The translations under genes were made by a program, and so were the position numbers. Source: Alphaproteobacteria bacterium (GTDB taxonomy: Bacteria > Pseudomonadota > Alphaproteobacteria > Micavibrionales > Micavibrionaceae). From it: a stretch of DNA of 64,000 nt. The stretch spans positions 62,001 through 126,000 of the forward strand of contig JAJRYK010000020.1 of the NCBI GenBank assembly GCA_024275825.1. The letters run 5' to 3'. Under the pieces are notes generated by a model. That model made no database searches. It saw nothing but the letters and a program-made list of their open reading frames with translations, and was not told the DNA's origin. Of the stretch, positions 24,572 through 33,920 are shown piece by piece. Each line of letters begins with the position of its first letter. The stretch's first letter is position 1.

Positions 24572-25516
24572 TTGAGTCATTACCCTGTTATGCTGCCTGA
24601 GGTGCTTGATGCGCTTTCGCCCATTGATGGCGGGGTGTATGTTGATGGCACATTCGGCGCGGGCGGGTATAGCGCGGCGATCCTTGAGCAAGCGGACTGC
24701 ACGGTGGTGGGCATAGATCGCGACCCGGCTGCCGCGGTGCGGGCGATGGCGCTTAAGGGTAAATACGGCAAGCGCATGGTGTTTATTCAAGGGCGCTTTG
24801 GCGATGTTGAAAGCCTGCTGCGCGGTGCGGGGTTTGAGGCGGTTGACGGGTTTGTGCTCGATCTCGGTGTCTCCAGCTTTCAGATCGATGAGGCTGATCG
24901 TGGTTTTTCTTTTCGTTTTGATGGCCCGCTGGATATGCGCATGGATAATGCGCGCGGGGCGACGGCGGCAGATATTGTGAACACCTACGATGAAGGCGAT
25001 TTGGCGGATGTGATTTATCGCTATGGTGAGGAGCGTAAAAGCCGCTGGATCGCGAAAGCGATTACCCAGCGCCGTGCGGAAAAGTTGTTTGAAACCACTG
25101 AAGATTTAGCAGATCTTGTGCGCGATGTTGTCCCCAAATCCCGCGATAAAATCGATCCCGCAACGCGCACATTTCAGGCATTGCGCATTGCGGTGAATGA
25201 CGAGCTAGGCGAACTTGAGCGCGCACTGGCGGCTGCGCCAAAAATTTTAAAACCCGGCGGGCGTTTGGCGGTGGTGTCGTTTCACTCTCTGGAAGATAGC
25301 GCGGTGAAGGCGTATTTGCGCAGTGCATCAGGGTCGGAGCCAAAGGGCTCGCGTCACATGCCCATGCAGGAGGATGATCGTGCGGCGCTGTTTGCGCTTG
25401 AGGGTAAAAGGGCGATTAAACCTTCCGTGCAGGAGGTGGCAGAAAATTCTCGTTCTCGCTCTGCGCGGCTGCGCTATGCCATTCGCACGGATGCATCGCT
25501 GGAGGTTTTGGTGTGA
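24572..25516 (+). CDS. rsmH: 16S rRNA m4C1402 methyltransferase RsmH (MraW)
   Basis: A SAM-dependent enzyme methylating N4 of C1402 in 16S rRNA. Landmarks: SHYPVMLPEVLDAL, the SAM loop YVDGTFGAGGYS, FVLDLGVSSFQIDEADRGFSFR, LDMRMD, and the C-terminal VVSFHSLEDSAVK. The frame is open from 24461, but the first 37 codons do not resemble the family. TTG at 24572, with GTGGAG eight bases before it, gives 314 residues and the normal N-terminus, so a TTG start is proposed. It opens the dcw cluster and overlaps ftsL by GTGA. mraZ, which usually precedes it, is missing. Confidence 0.93.
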   Translation: MSHYPVMLPEVLDALSPIDGGVYVDGTFGAGGYSAAILEQADCTVVGIDRDPAAAVRAMALKGKYGKRMVFIQGRFGDVESLLRGAGFEAVDGFVLDLGVSSFQIDEADRGFSFRFDGPLDMRMDNARGATAADIVNTYDEGDLADVIYRYGEERKSRWIAKAITQRRAEKLFETTEDLADLVRDVVPKSRDKIDPATRTFQALRIAVNDELGELERALAAAPKILKPGGRLAVVSFHSLEDSAVKAYLRSASGSEPKGSRHMPMQEDDRAALFALEGKRAIKPSVQEVAENSRSRSARLRYAIRTDASLEVLV

Positions 25517-26007
25517 GAAAGCTTAAGCTGCAAACATTGATGATTTATGGTTTTGCTATCTTGAGCGGCGTTGTGTTGCTCTATACTTCGCAGAATGTGC
25601 AAAAGGCTGAGGATCGGCTGGCGGAGGTGCGCCGCGCGAGCGCAAATGAAGCGGAGGCGATCCGCGTGCTGCGCGCGGAGTGGGCGTATCTGAATAGCCC
25701 TGCGCGGCTAGAGGCCTTGGCGGAGAATTTTTTAGCGCTTGAACCTGCTGATCCGGAAGGCGTTATGCTGGAGGCTGATATGTTGCCCGATGCGCGTGAG
25801 GCTTTTGATGTTGATGAGGGTGCGATCGTCGGTCAGCCTGTTGCCGCAACATTTCCGCCAACTTCGGCGCATGAGGTGGGGTCAACGCCAGCGCTTGTAT
25901 CAACACCCCCAAGAAAGCCGGCTGCGCCCAGGCGTGTTCAAAAAGAAAAAGCCTTCGATTCCTTGCTGGATGCCTTGTCTTCTCAAGAGAGTGGGGGCGG
26001 ACAATGA
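25513..26007 (+). CDS. ftsL: FtsL-like divisome protein
   Basis: A 164-residue bitopic membrane protein in the ftsL position between rsmH and ftsI. One membrane helix at about residues 10-27 (MIYGFAILSGVVLLYTSQ) is followed by a coiled coil (VQKAEDRLAEVRRASANEAEAIR) and the FtsL-typical end LRAEWAYLNSPARLEALA. The long tail (about 85-164), rich in Ala, Pro and Val, is an alphaproteobacterial feature. The GTG start at 25513 overlaps the rsmH stop and has GGAGG seven bases upstream. FtsL bridges FtsQ and FtsW/FtsI in the septal complex. Confidence 0.88.
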   Translation: MRKLKLQTLMIYGFAILSGVVLLYTSQNVQKAEDRLAEVRRASANEAEAIRVLRAEWAYLNSPARLEALAENFLALEPADPEGVMLEADMLPDAREAFDVDEGAIVGQPVAATFPPTSAHEVGSTPALVSTPPRKPAAPRRVQKEKAFDSLLDALSSQESGGGQ

Positions 26008-27728
26008 TTTTTCATCGTCATTTACGCCGTAACGCGATCAAGCTAGAGGGGCAGCGCAGTGCGACGCTCGATCTGGCGCGTGGGCGGTTGGTTTTGATCA
26101 GCGGATTTTTTGTGCTGGTCTATGTGCTGTTTGCGCTGCGGGCATTCGATCTGACGATCATTCAATACAAGCCGATTTCCTCGGCGGAGGATCTGGCGCA
26201 GTTAGAGCAGGGCGCAGGCGAGGTTGTAGCGCATGTGCCGCGCGGGGATGTCGTGGATCGCAATGGGGTGCTCTTGGCCACGACGCTGAAAACGGCGTCG
26301 CTTTATGTCGACCCGTATTTGATTTCTGATCCGCAAGCCGCGGCCAAGAGACTCTCGGCGATTTTCTCTGATTTGAAATACGGCACGGCGTTGCAAAAAC
26401 TCCAAAGCGCAAAGCGCTTTGTCTGGCTCAAACGCGGTATTTTACCGGATGAGCAATATAAAGTTTTGGAGATCGGTGAGCCGGGCTTGGGTTTCCGTTA
26501 TGAAGAGCGCCGCGTCTATCCGCAAGGGTCATTGCTCGCGCATTTGCTCGGCTATACCACGATTGATAATGCAGGGCAGGCGGGCATTGAGCGCAGCTTT
26601 GACGGATTGCTCGGCGCGGGAGGCGGGGGGCAGGATTTAGCCCTCACCATCGATACGCGCCTGCAACACGCGCTGCGTCGAGAGATTGAGGCAACGATTG
26701 ATGAGTTCAGCGCCAAGGCGGGCTTTGGCGTGATCATGGATGTCAGGACTGGGGAGATTTTGGCGGGCGTGTCGCTGCCGGACTTTGATCCGCATCATGC
26801 CGGGAAGGCGCCGAATAATGCGCTGTTTAATCGCCTTAGCCTCGGCGTGTATGAGCTGGGTTCAGTGTTTAAAATATTCTCGACCGCAGCGCTGTTTGAA
26901 ACGCTGAATGTGCCGATGAGCACGACATTTGATGCGCGCGAGCCGATCAAAGTTGGGCGCTTTGCGATCAATGATTACCACGCCGAAGATCGTGTTCTAA
27001 CGGTGCCTGAAGTGTTCATGTATTCATCCAATATAGGCTCGGCGATGATGGGGCAAGCGGTGGGCGCGACGGCATTGCGTGATTTCTATCGGGATCTCGG
27101 GCTGCTCGACAGGCTCGATTTTGAAATTCGTGAGGTCACAAAGCCGTTGGTGCCCAACCCTTGGGGCGAGGTTAGCACGCTGACGGCATCCTACGGTCAC
27201 GGCATCGCCACCACGCCGCTGCAGGTGGTGGCGGCAGTGTCTTCCATCGTTAATGGCGGGTATCTGGTCAAACCAAAATTGGTTAAGAGCGATATCGTTC
27301 CGCCGCGCGAAGAGGTGCGTGTGGTCTCCGATAAAACTGCGCACCGCATGCGTCAACTTTTGCGCCTGACTGTGACAGATGGCACAGCGAGGAAGGCTGA
27401 TGTGCCGGGCTATCTGGTCGGCGGCAAAACGGGAACTGCGGAAAAGAGCGTGGCTGGGAAATATGACCGGAAAAAGCTTATCTCATCCTTTGTTGGCGTA
27501 TTTCCGATGGATGCGCCGCGCTATGCGGTGTTTATTGGGGTTGATGAACCCAAGGGCACGAAAGCGAGCTTTGGCTACGCCACTGCGGGCTGGACGGCCG
27601 CGCCAGCAGTGCAGCGGACAATCTCGAGTATGGTGTCTATTCTGGGCTTAGAGCCGAAACACATTGTGGCGGAGCAAGATATAGCCGCGCCGTTGAAGCA
27701 TTACATTGCCGTGAAGGGAGCACATTAA
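26004..27728 (+). CDS. ftsI: Septal peptidoglycan transpeptidase FtsI (PBP3)
   Basis: A 574-residue class B penicillin-binding protein that cross-links septal wall. One N-terminal helix (about residues 30-50), then the pedestal domain with ARGDVVDRNGVLLA-like sequence (VPRGDVVDRNGVLLAT). The transpeptidase domain has S287-V-F-K290 (SxxK), S341-S-N343 (SxN) and K475-T-G (KTGTAEK), all intact. It overlaps ftsL by four bases and is two bases from murE. Beta-lactam binding is expected. No anomalies. Confidence 0.96.
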   Translation: MIFHRHLRRNAIKLEGQRSATLDLARGRLVLISGFFVLVYVLFALRAFDLTIIQYKPISSAEDLAQLEQGAGEVVAHVPRGDVVDRNGVLLATTLKTASLYVDPYLISDPQAAAKRLSAIFSDLKYGTALQKLQSAKRFVWLKRGILPDEQYKVLEIGEPGLGFRYEERRVYPQGSLLAHLLGYTTIDNAGQAGIERSFDGLLGAGGGGQDLALTIDTRLQHALRREIEATIDEFSAKAGFGVIMDVRTGEILAGVSLPDFDPHHAGKAPNNALFNRLSLGVYELGSVFKIFSTAALFETLNVPMSTTFDAREPIKVGRFAINDYHAEDRVLTVPEVFMYSSNIGSAMMGQAVGATALRDFYRDLGLLDRLDFEIREVTKPLVPNPWGEVSTLTASYGHGIATTPLQVVAAVSSIVNGGYLVKPKLVKSDIVPPREEVRVVSDKTAHRMRQLLRLTVTDGTARKADVPGYLVGGKTGTAEKSVAGKYDRKKLISSFVGVFPMDAPRYAVFIGVDEPKGTKASFGYATAGWTAAPAVQRTISSMVSILGLEPKHIVAEQDIAAPLKHYIAVKGAH

Positions 27729-27729
27729 T

Positions 27730-29166
27730 ATGGCGATGGTCCCCTCTGATCTCAACATCAAAGCCTTGAGCGGCGTCACGCAGGATAGTCGCCGTGTGAA
27801 AGCCGGCTGTCTGTTCGCCGCTCTGCCCGGCGCGAAGGCGGATGGACGCAATTTCATTCAGGCCGCGATCAATAATGGCGCATCCGTTATTCTCGCCCCG
27901 ACCGGCACATTGTTGCCAGAGGGCGTTAAGGCGGGCGTAGTGCAGCTGATCACTGACGATTACCCGCGCCGTGCATTCGCACATATCGCCGCCGCGTTTT
28001 ATGGCCGCCAGCCAGAGCATATCGTTGCGGTGACGGGCACGAATGGCAAAAGCTCGACTGTGCATTTCGTTAAGCAGCTTTGGGAGGCGCAGGGCAAGCG
28101 TGCGGTTAGCTATGGCACGCTGGGCGTTCATGGTGGCGGGGTTGAAAAAGCCAGCGCGCTGACCACGCCGGGCCCGGAAATGCTCCATGCTGATCTGGCT
28201 GATTTGACGGCGGGCGGCGTGACGCACTTAGCGCTGGAGGCTTCTAGTCACGGCCTTGATCAGCGCCGTTTGGATGGTGTGAAAATCAGCGCGGCGGCTT
28301 TTACAAACCTCTCGCATGATCATCTGGATTATCATGAAAACATGGAGATCTACCGCGAAGCAAAGGCACGTTTGTTTGATGTGATGGAGAGCGGTACGGC
28401 AGTTTTAAACGCCGACAGCGATTATTTCGATGCGATGAAGAACGCCGCAGAAAAAGCGGGTCACAAGATTATATCCTATGGTTTCAAGGGTGATGACCTG
28501 AAAATTGTTGAGATCACGCCCGCACCGCATGGGCAGCAGGTTGCGTTGGAGGTTTTTGGCAAAGCCTATGATGTTGCCCTGCCGCTGGTGGGTCAGTTTC
28601 AGGTGAAAAATGCTTTGGCGGCGTTGGGGCTTGTTTTGGCGGAAGATTGTGGCGCGCAAGACGAGCTTGTGAAATCTTTGGAGCATTTAAGTGGTGCGCC
28701 GGGCCGTCTTGAGCTTATTGGTGGTCATCCGAAGGGCGCGGCGGTTTATGTTGATTATGCGCACACGCCGGATGCGTTAGAGAGTGTTTTAACCGCGCTG
28801 CGCCCCCATACGGCAGGGCGGCTGGTGTGTGTGTTTGGCTGCGGCGGGTCGCGTGATCGATCAAAACGTCCGGTGATGGGCGAGATTGCCGCCCGCCTTG
28901 CTGATCATGTGATGGTCACGGATGATAATCCGCGCAGTGAAAATCCGGCTGATATTCGCGCGGAAATTTTGGCCGCTGCTGATGGGGCGCAGGAAATTGC
29001 AGAGCGCCGCGAAGCGATCCAAAGCGCCATAGAATATTTAAACGCTGGCGATGTTTTGGTGATCGCCGGAAAGGGGCACGAGCAGGGGCAAGTTTATGCC
29101 GCCCAAACGCTGCCCTTTGATGATTGTGAAGAAGCCAGAAAAGCCATAGAGGAATTAGCATCATAA
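27730..29166 (+). CDS. murE: UDP-MurNAc-L-Ala-D-Glu:meso-diaminopimelate ligase
   Basis: A 478-residue Mur ligase adding the third residue of the stem peptide. Domain 1 has SGVTQDSRRVKAGCLFAALPG; the ATP loop is VTGTNGKSSTVHF; HDHLDYHENMEIYREAKARLF carries the carbamylated Lys. DNPR at residues 399-402 marks meso-DAP specificity. Start ATG 27730 with GAAGGGAG upstream. It overlaps the next gene by one base (TAATG). It provides the tripeptide on which a MurF must act, which matters because the neighbouring murF looks inactive. Confidence 0.96.
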   Translation: MAMVPSDLNIKALSGVTQDSRRVKAGCLFAALPGAKADGRNFIQAAINNGASVILAPTGTLLPEGVKAGVVQLITDDYPRRAFAHIAAAFYGRQPEHIVAVTGTNGKSSTVHFVKQLWEAQGKRAVSYGTLGVHGGGVEKASALTTPGPEMLHADLADLTAGGVTHLALEASSHGLDQRRLDGVKISAAAFTNLSHDHLDYHENMEIYREAKARLFDVMESGTAVLNADSDYFDAMKNAAEKAGHKIISYGFKGDDLKIVEITPAPHGQQVALEVFGKAYDVALPLVGQFQVKNALAALGLVLAEDCGAQDELVKSLEHLSGAPGRLELIGGHPKGAAVYVDYAHTPDALESVLTALRPHTAGRLVCVFGCGGSRDRSKRPVMGEIAARLADHVMVTDDNPRSENPADIRAEILAAADGAQEIAERREAIQSAIEYLNAGDVLVIAGKGHEQGQVYAAQTLPFDDCEEARKAIEELAS

Positions 29167-30431
29167 TGAGCAGTAATAATGACATCATCTGGACATCAAC
29201 GGAGGCGGAGGCTGTGACCGGGGGGCGCAGCACGCAGGACTGGTGCGCGTCTGGCGTGTCGATCAATATTGATGATGTGAGGCCCGGTGATCTTTATATC
29301 GCCACGCGTGATGATGATTTGTCCAAGGTGTTTGCTGCGGGCGCTGTCGCCGCTGTGGTGGCGGTTGGTCGGCACGCAGATTGCCCGTGGCCGTTGCTGG
29401 AGGTCGGGGTCGTGTTTGAAGCGCTGCAGGATTTGGCCAGAGCAGCGCGTTATAAAACCCATGCGCATATTATCGCGGTGCAGTCCCGTGATGCGCGATT
29501 GAAAATTCATGATGTCCTGCGCCGTGTTGGCAGCGTGCATGAGGGCGGGCGGCATCTCTCGCTTGGCCTTGCGGGTGTGCCGGAAAATATTGATTACGGG
29601 CTGTTTGGGTTTTCACCCTTTGCGCAGTCCGATATTGCGGTGATTACGGGCGCGGCCTCTACGCGCTGTGACATGCTGTTTGAAACGATGCCCGTTCATG
29701 GCACCGTTTTACTTGATCGTGATAGTGATGAGTTTTTGTCGCTTGTGGCGCGGGCGAAGGCGGCGGGCGTTCAGAATATTCTAAGCTTCGGTCATCATGC
29801 ACAGGCTGATGCGCGCATCATAGAATTGTTTAGCGCCAGTAATGCCACGCGCGTTGTCGTAAAAATTTTGGGTAAGCCGCATAGCTTTACCCTGGGGCCT
29901 GATCAACGCTTTACGCCAGCCATGCTCGCGGGGTTGTTGATTTCAAAAATCACAGGCAAGACATGTGCCCGCGCTGTGAGAAGCTTTGAGGCCGATCGCG
30001 TGCATTCAGCGATAGTGCCGGGACAGGTTTCACTGATTGATCCTGCGCTTCAGCAAAATCTGTTGCCCGAAGCGGTGTTTAAGGTCACCAATATGATAGA
30101 TCTGGGCTTTGGCCGCCAAACGGCCATTCTTGATAATCTCGGGAATTTTAGCCAAAAAGCACTGTGTTTTCCAAAGAAAGAGCTGGCTATCCCGAAACGG
30201 GTTGATAATCTAAATCTCATGTATACGAACAAAACAGTTGGCGCGGTGCGCAATGCCCATGATGCGATCCGTAAAAACCAGCGGCAGGGGCAGTTAGAGG
30301 CGATCTCGCCCGATGTCCTCGCGCCCGGTGATTTTGTGGTGTTTAAGGATATCCGCAAGCACTCAAGGGCTGTATTTTCAGAGGCGCTGCGCCTTATTCC
30401 AACATTAAAAAAGGCTTCCAATGCTGTATAA
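29166..30431 (+). CDS. Degenerate MurF-like protein lacking the ATP-binding loop
   Basis: 421 residues in the normal murF place. The N-terminal 1-70 matches MurF domain 1 ([31 protein letters not shown]), and the rest follows MurF in order and length. The GxxGKT loop should be at about residues 103-113; instead the protein has [17 protein letters not shown]. The DDAYNANP signature is replaced by [12 protein letters not shown] at about 290-301. No frameshift or stop is present, and start and stop couplings to murE and mraY are kept, so it is probably maintained as a non-ATPase protein. It may bind UDP-MurNAc-tripeptide or serve as a partner of the membrane MurF-like ligase at 38596-40230; this is inference. 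Confidence 0.8.
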   Translation: MSSNNDIIWTSTEAEAVTGGRSTQDWCASGVSINIDDVRPGDLYIATRDDDLSKVFAAGAVAAVVAVGRHADCPWPLLEVGVVFEALQDLARAARYKTHAHIIAVQSRDARLKIHDVLRRVGSVHEGGRHLSLGLAGVPENIDYGLFGFSPFAQSDIAVITGAASTRCDMLFETMPVHGTVLLDRDSDEFLSLVARAKAAGVQNILSFGHHAQADARIIELFSASNATRVVVKILGKPHSFTLGPDQRFTPAMLAGLLISKITGKTCARAVRSFEADRVHSAIVPGQVSLIDPALQQNLLPEAVFKVTNMIDLGFGRQTAILDNLGNFSQKALCFPKKELAIPKRVDNLNLMYTNKTVGAVRNAHDAIRKNQRQGQLEAISPDVLAPGDFVVFKDIRKHSRAVFSEALRLIPTLKKASNAV

Positions 30432-31503
30432 TCTCCTCGTTCCTTTGGCCGAAGACGTGCAGATTTTCAATCTGTTTCGCTATTTAACCTTCCGCACCGG
30501 CGGGGCGATTATGACGGCGCTGGTGATCAGCTTTATCATCGGCCCGCGTATGATTGACTGGCTGCGCGCGAAGCAGAAAAGGGGCCAGCCGATCCGCGAA
30601 GATGGCCCAGCGCATTTCGCAAAGGCCGGCACGCCGACGATGGGCGGGCTGATGATTTTGATCTCGGTGACGGTCTCGACGCTGCTCTGGTCAGACTTAA
30701 CCAATCCGCTGGTCTGGTACACGGTGCTGGTGATGGTTGGCTATGGCGCGATTGGGTTTCCTGATGATTATTTGAAGGTCAGTAAGCACAATACGAAGGG
30801 CCTGTCCGGCAAATTAAAGCTGCTGTTCCAAACCATCATCGCCCTTGTGGCGACTTATGGTATGGTACAGGCGATGCCGGATAATATCAGCCATCATGTC
30901 GCTATTCCGTTCTTTAAGGATTTCATGATTTATCTGTCTGGCGGGTTTTTCGTCTGGGCGGTTTTTGTGATGGTTTGCGCGTCGAATGCGGTGAATTTGA
31001 CTGATGGCCTCGATGGTTTGGCGATTGTCCCGGTCGCGATCGCGGCCGGGTCGTTTGGCTTGATTTGTTATCTGGTGGGTAACGAGGTGTTCTCGAGTTA
31101 TCTCCAAATCTCATACGTGCCCGGCACGGGCGAGCTGGCGATCTTGTGCGGCGCGCTGATTGGCGGGGCGATGGGGTTCCTCTGGTTCAACGCACCTCCG
31201 GCGATGATTTTCATGGGCGATACAGGCTCGCTCGCCATGGGCGGCGTGCTTGGCGCGATTGCCGTGGCGACGAAGCACGAGCTGGTGCTGGCCATCATCG
31301 GCGGCCTGTTTGTGCTTGAAACCGTTTCAGTGATTATTCAGGTCGTGTCCTTCAAATTAACCGGCAAGCGCGTTTTCGCCATGGCCCCCATCCACCACCA
31401 TTTCGAGAAAAAAGGCTGGTCCGAGCCAACGATCGTGATCCGCTTCTGGATCATCGCGATGATCCTGGCGCTGGTGGGGCTGGCGACGTTGAAGCTGAGA
31501 TGA
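30421..31503 (+). CDS. mraY: Phospho-MurNAc-pentapeptide translocase MraY
   Basis: A 360-residue polytopic enzyme joining phospho-MurNAc-pentapeptide to undecaprenyl phosphate to form lipid I. Motifs: the TMGG loop ([11 protein letters not shown]), [17 protein letters not shown] with the paired Asp residues, [27 protein letters not shown], and the C-terminal [21 protein letters not shown]. About ten membrane helices. It overlaps the murF-like gene by 11 bases and murD by four. Normal length, all catalytic residues present. Confidence 0.96.
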   Translation: MLYNLLVPLAEDVQIFNLFRYLTFRTGGAIMTALVISFIIGPRMIDWLRAKQKRGQPIREDGPAHFAKAGTPTMGGLMILISVTVSTLLWSDLTNPLVWYTVLVMVGYGAIGFPDDYLKVSKHNTKGLSGKLKLLFQTIIALVATYGMVQAMPDNISHHVAIPFFKDFMIYLSGGFFVWAVFVMVCASNAVNLTDGLDGLAIVPVAIAAGSFGLICYLVGNEVFSSYLQISYVPGTGELAILCGALIGGAMGFLWFNAPPAMIFMGDTGSLAMGGVLGAIAVATKHELVLAIIGGLFVLETVSVIIQVVSFKLTGKRVFAMAPIHHHFEKKGWSEPTIVIRFWIIAMILALVGLATLKLR

Positions 31504-32756
31504 TTGATTGTTCTGCCTTTGCTGAGTCGCTCAATGGAAAACCGGTCGCCGTGTTTGGGCTGGGCGTATCCGGGCAGGCAACGGTAAGGGCGTTGGAGGC
31601 TGCGGGCATTAAGGTGATTGCTGCCGATGATGAAACACCGGACGTTATACTAGATGAGGAAACTTTAGCCAGTTGCGCCTGTCTTATCCTTTCCCCCGGC
31701 GTGCCGCTTTATCACCCCGCGCCGCACCCTGTCGTAACGGCCGCGCGCGCGGCGGGAACAGAGATTATCTGTGACATTGAACTTTTCGGCCGCATTTATC
31801 CCAACGCTAAAACCATCGGCATCACTGGTACGAATGGCAAGTCGACGAGTGCGGTGTTGCTCCACCATGTGCTTCAGGAATGCGGCGTGATATCACAGCT
31901 CGGCGGGAATATCGGCCGCGCCGTGATGGATTTGAACGCCCCGACTGAGGATGAGGTGATTGTGCTCGAGCTTTCATCCTATCAGCTCGATCTTTGCCCA
32001 ACTTTCTCGCCAGATATCTCCGTTCTCCTCAACATCACGCCAGATCATCTGGATCGTCATGGTTCCATGGATAATTACGTATCTTCCAAAGCCCATATAT
32101 TTGAAGGCCCGGGCACGGCCGTGATTGCAACGGATGACGGTTTCACCAAAGCGATCGCGGCGACAACGCAGAGCAAAGGCGCGCGCGAGGTTATGTGCGT
32201 ATCTGCCAAGGATATCAATTTTGAAACACGCGCCCTGTGCGGTGCACATAACAAGCAAAACATCGCCGCCGTGATGGCTGTGGCGAATGTTTTAGAGCTG
32301 GGTGAGGGTAAGGTGCGCGCGGCAATCGAGAGTTTCCCCGGCTTGCCGCATCGCCAGTTTTTAGTGCGCGAGATTGATGGTGTGATTTTTATCAATGACA
32401 GCAAGGCAACCAATGTTGAGGCCACGTCGAAAGCGCTCGCAGCGTTTGATGATATCTATTGGATTGTCGGTGGGCAGGCAAAAGAAGGCGGTTTAAATGG
32501 CTTGGAATCTTATGTGACACGGATAACTCATGCTTTTTTGATCGGCCAATCGAGCGGGAGTTTTGCATCGTGGCTTACGCAGAATGATGTTGACTTTACA
32601 ATGTGCGATAGTTTGGAGCACGCTGTTAAGGCCGCGCATACTCTAGCGCAAAGCGGCGCGACGGTTCTTCTTTCTCCCGTTTGTGCTTCATGGGATCAGT
32701 TTAAATCCTTCGAGGATCGTGGTGAACAATTTGCAGTGTTGGTGAATGCTTTATGA
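31500..32756 (+). CDS. murD: UDP-MurNAc-L-alanine:D-glutamate ligase
   Basis: A 418-residue Mur ligase. Domain 1 is a Rossmann-like UDP site ([22 protein letters not shown]). The ATP loop is [40 protein letters not shown] carries the modified Lys; [16 protein letters not shown] is the MurD family signature. It overlaps mraY and ftsW by ATGA. Slightly shorter than E. coli MurD (438), within the normal range. Confidence 0.95.
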   Translation: MIDCSAFAESLNGKPVAVFGLGVSGQATVRALEAAGIKVIAADDETPDVILDEETLASCACLILSPGVPLYHPAPHPVVTAARAAGTEIICDIELFGRIYPNAKTIGITGTNGKSTSAVLLHHVLQECGVISQLGGNIGRAVMDLNAPTEDEVIVLELSSYQLDLCPTFSPDISVLLNITPDHLDRHGSMDNYVSSKAHIFEGPGTAVIATDDGFTKAIAATTQSKGAREVMCVSAKDINFETRALCGAHNKQNIAAVMAVANVLELGEGKVRAAIESFPGLPHRQFLVREIDGVIFINDSKATNVEATSKALAAFDDIYWIVGGQAKEGGLNGLESYVTRITHAFLIGQSSGSFASWLTQNDVDFTMCDSLEHAVKAAHTLAQSGATVLLSPVCASWDQFKSFEDRGEQFAVLVNAL

Positions 32757-33886
32757 GCCTTTTTTCCCGCACAGATAAGTCCATATTTGGTGAATGGTGG
32801 TGGACGGTGGATCGGGGGATGCTTTCGGCATTTCTTGTGCTGATTGTTTTTGGTGTGGTGTTGGTGGCCACTGCCAGCCCGCCCGTTGCGGAACGCATTG
32901 GGCTTGGCTCATTTTATTTTCTTAAGCGTCATGTGCTGCTGCTGGTGCCCGCTACGATGATGTTGATTGGCGTATCCATGCTCGATCGGCGGCAAATTTG
33001 GCGATTATCTTCGCTGGTGTTTGCGGGGTCTATTGTGGCGCTTATCCTGGTGCTGGCGACAGGGACGGAGATTAAGGGGGCGCAGCGCTGGATCAGGATT
33101 TTTGGGTTTTCCCTGCAGCCCAGTGAATTCACCAAGCCCGCCTTTTTGATTGTCGCAGCTTGGTTGATGGGCTTGCAAAAAACCAAAGAAAATGTGCGCG
33201 GGAATTTGATTGCAGCGGGGCTGTATTTTCTCGTGATTACGCTCTTCTTGCTCCAGCCCGATTTGGGCATGACGGTGATTTTGACCGCTAGCTGGGCGGC
33301 GCAGATCTTTCTTGCTGGCCTGCCGTTTCGTTGGCTCTTTGCTTTTGGCGCTGCCGGCATTGCGGGGCTGGTGGCGGTGTATTTCAGTTTTGATCACGTC
33401 AAAAGCCGGATTGATCGCTTCATTGACCCTTCCAGTGGTGATAATTTTCAGGTGGAGCGTTCGCTTGATGCGTTCCAAAATGGCGGGCTGTTCGGCACCG
33501 GGCCGGGGCAGGGTAGTGTGAAGCTCGGCCTGCCGGATGCGCATGCGGATTTTATTTTCTCTGTATTGGGCGAGGAGTTTGGGCTCTTTTTCGTCCTGAT
33601 TCTGATGCTCATTCTCGGCTTTATTTTGCTGCGCGGATTTAACCGTTTGATGGATCATGATGATATGTTCACTGTGCTTGCGGCGGGTGGGCTGTTGACG
33701 ATGTTTGGGCTGCAAGCCATGGTGCATATGGGCTCTACGCTTAATCTATTGCCGACCAAGGGCATGACGCTGCCCTTCATCAGCTATGGCGGATCATCGG
33801 CGCTGTCGATGGGGTTTGCGATGGGGGTGGTGCTTGCGCTGACGCGGCGGCAAAGACGTTCCAGCATTTCCAAAGGTGGAATGTGA
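32753..33886 (+). CDS. ftsW: Septal peptidoglycan polymerase FtsW (SEDS)
   Basis: A 377-residue SEDS glycosyltransferase with about ten membrane helices, working with FtsI. Typical sequence: GAQRWIRIFGFSLQPSEFTKPAFL, QPDLGMTVIL, then GGLFGTGPGQGSVKLGLPDAHADFIFSV with the catalytic-type Asp, and FISYGGSSALSMGFAMG near the end. It overlaps murD (ATGA). A cytoplasmic N-terminal segment of about 25 residues precedes the first helix. No anomalies. Confidence 0.95.
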   Translation: MSLFSRTDKSIFGEWWWTVDRGMLSAFLVLIVFGVVLVATASPPVAERIGLGSFYFLKRHVLLLVPATMMLIGVSMLDRRQIWRLSSLVFAGSIVALILVLATGTEIKGAQRWIRIFGFSLQPSEFTKPAFLIVAAWLMGLQKTKENVRGNLIAAGLYFLVITLFLLQPDLGMTVILTASWAAQIFLAGLPFRWLFAFGAAGIAGLVAVYFSFDHVKSRIDRFIDPSSGDNFQVERSLDAFQNGGLFGTGPGQGSVKLGLPDAHADFIFSVLGEEFGLFFVLILMLILGFILLRGFNRLMDHDDMFTVLAAGGLLTMFGLQAMVHMGSTLNLLPTKGMTLPFISYGGSSALSMGFAMGVVLALTRRQRRSSISKGGM

Positions 33887-33920
33887 TTGTCATCTTGATA
33901 TAATTCTGCGAGAAATACAT

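Noticed and set aside
29166-30431. Calling this gene a normal murF from synteny
   Set aside because: The P-loop and DDAYNANP motif are missing, so a plain murF label would mislead.
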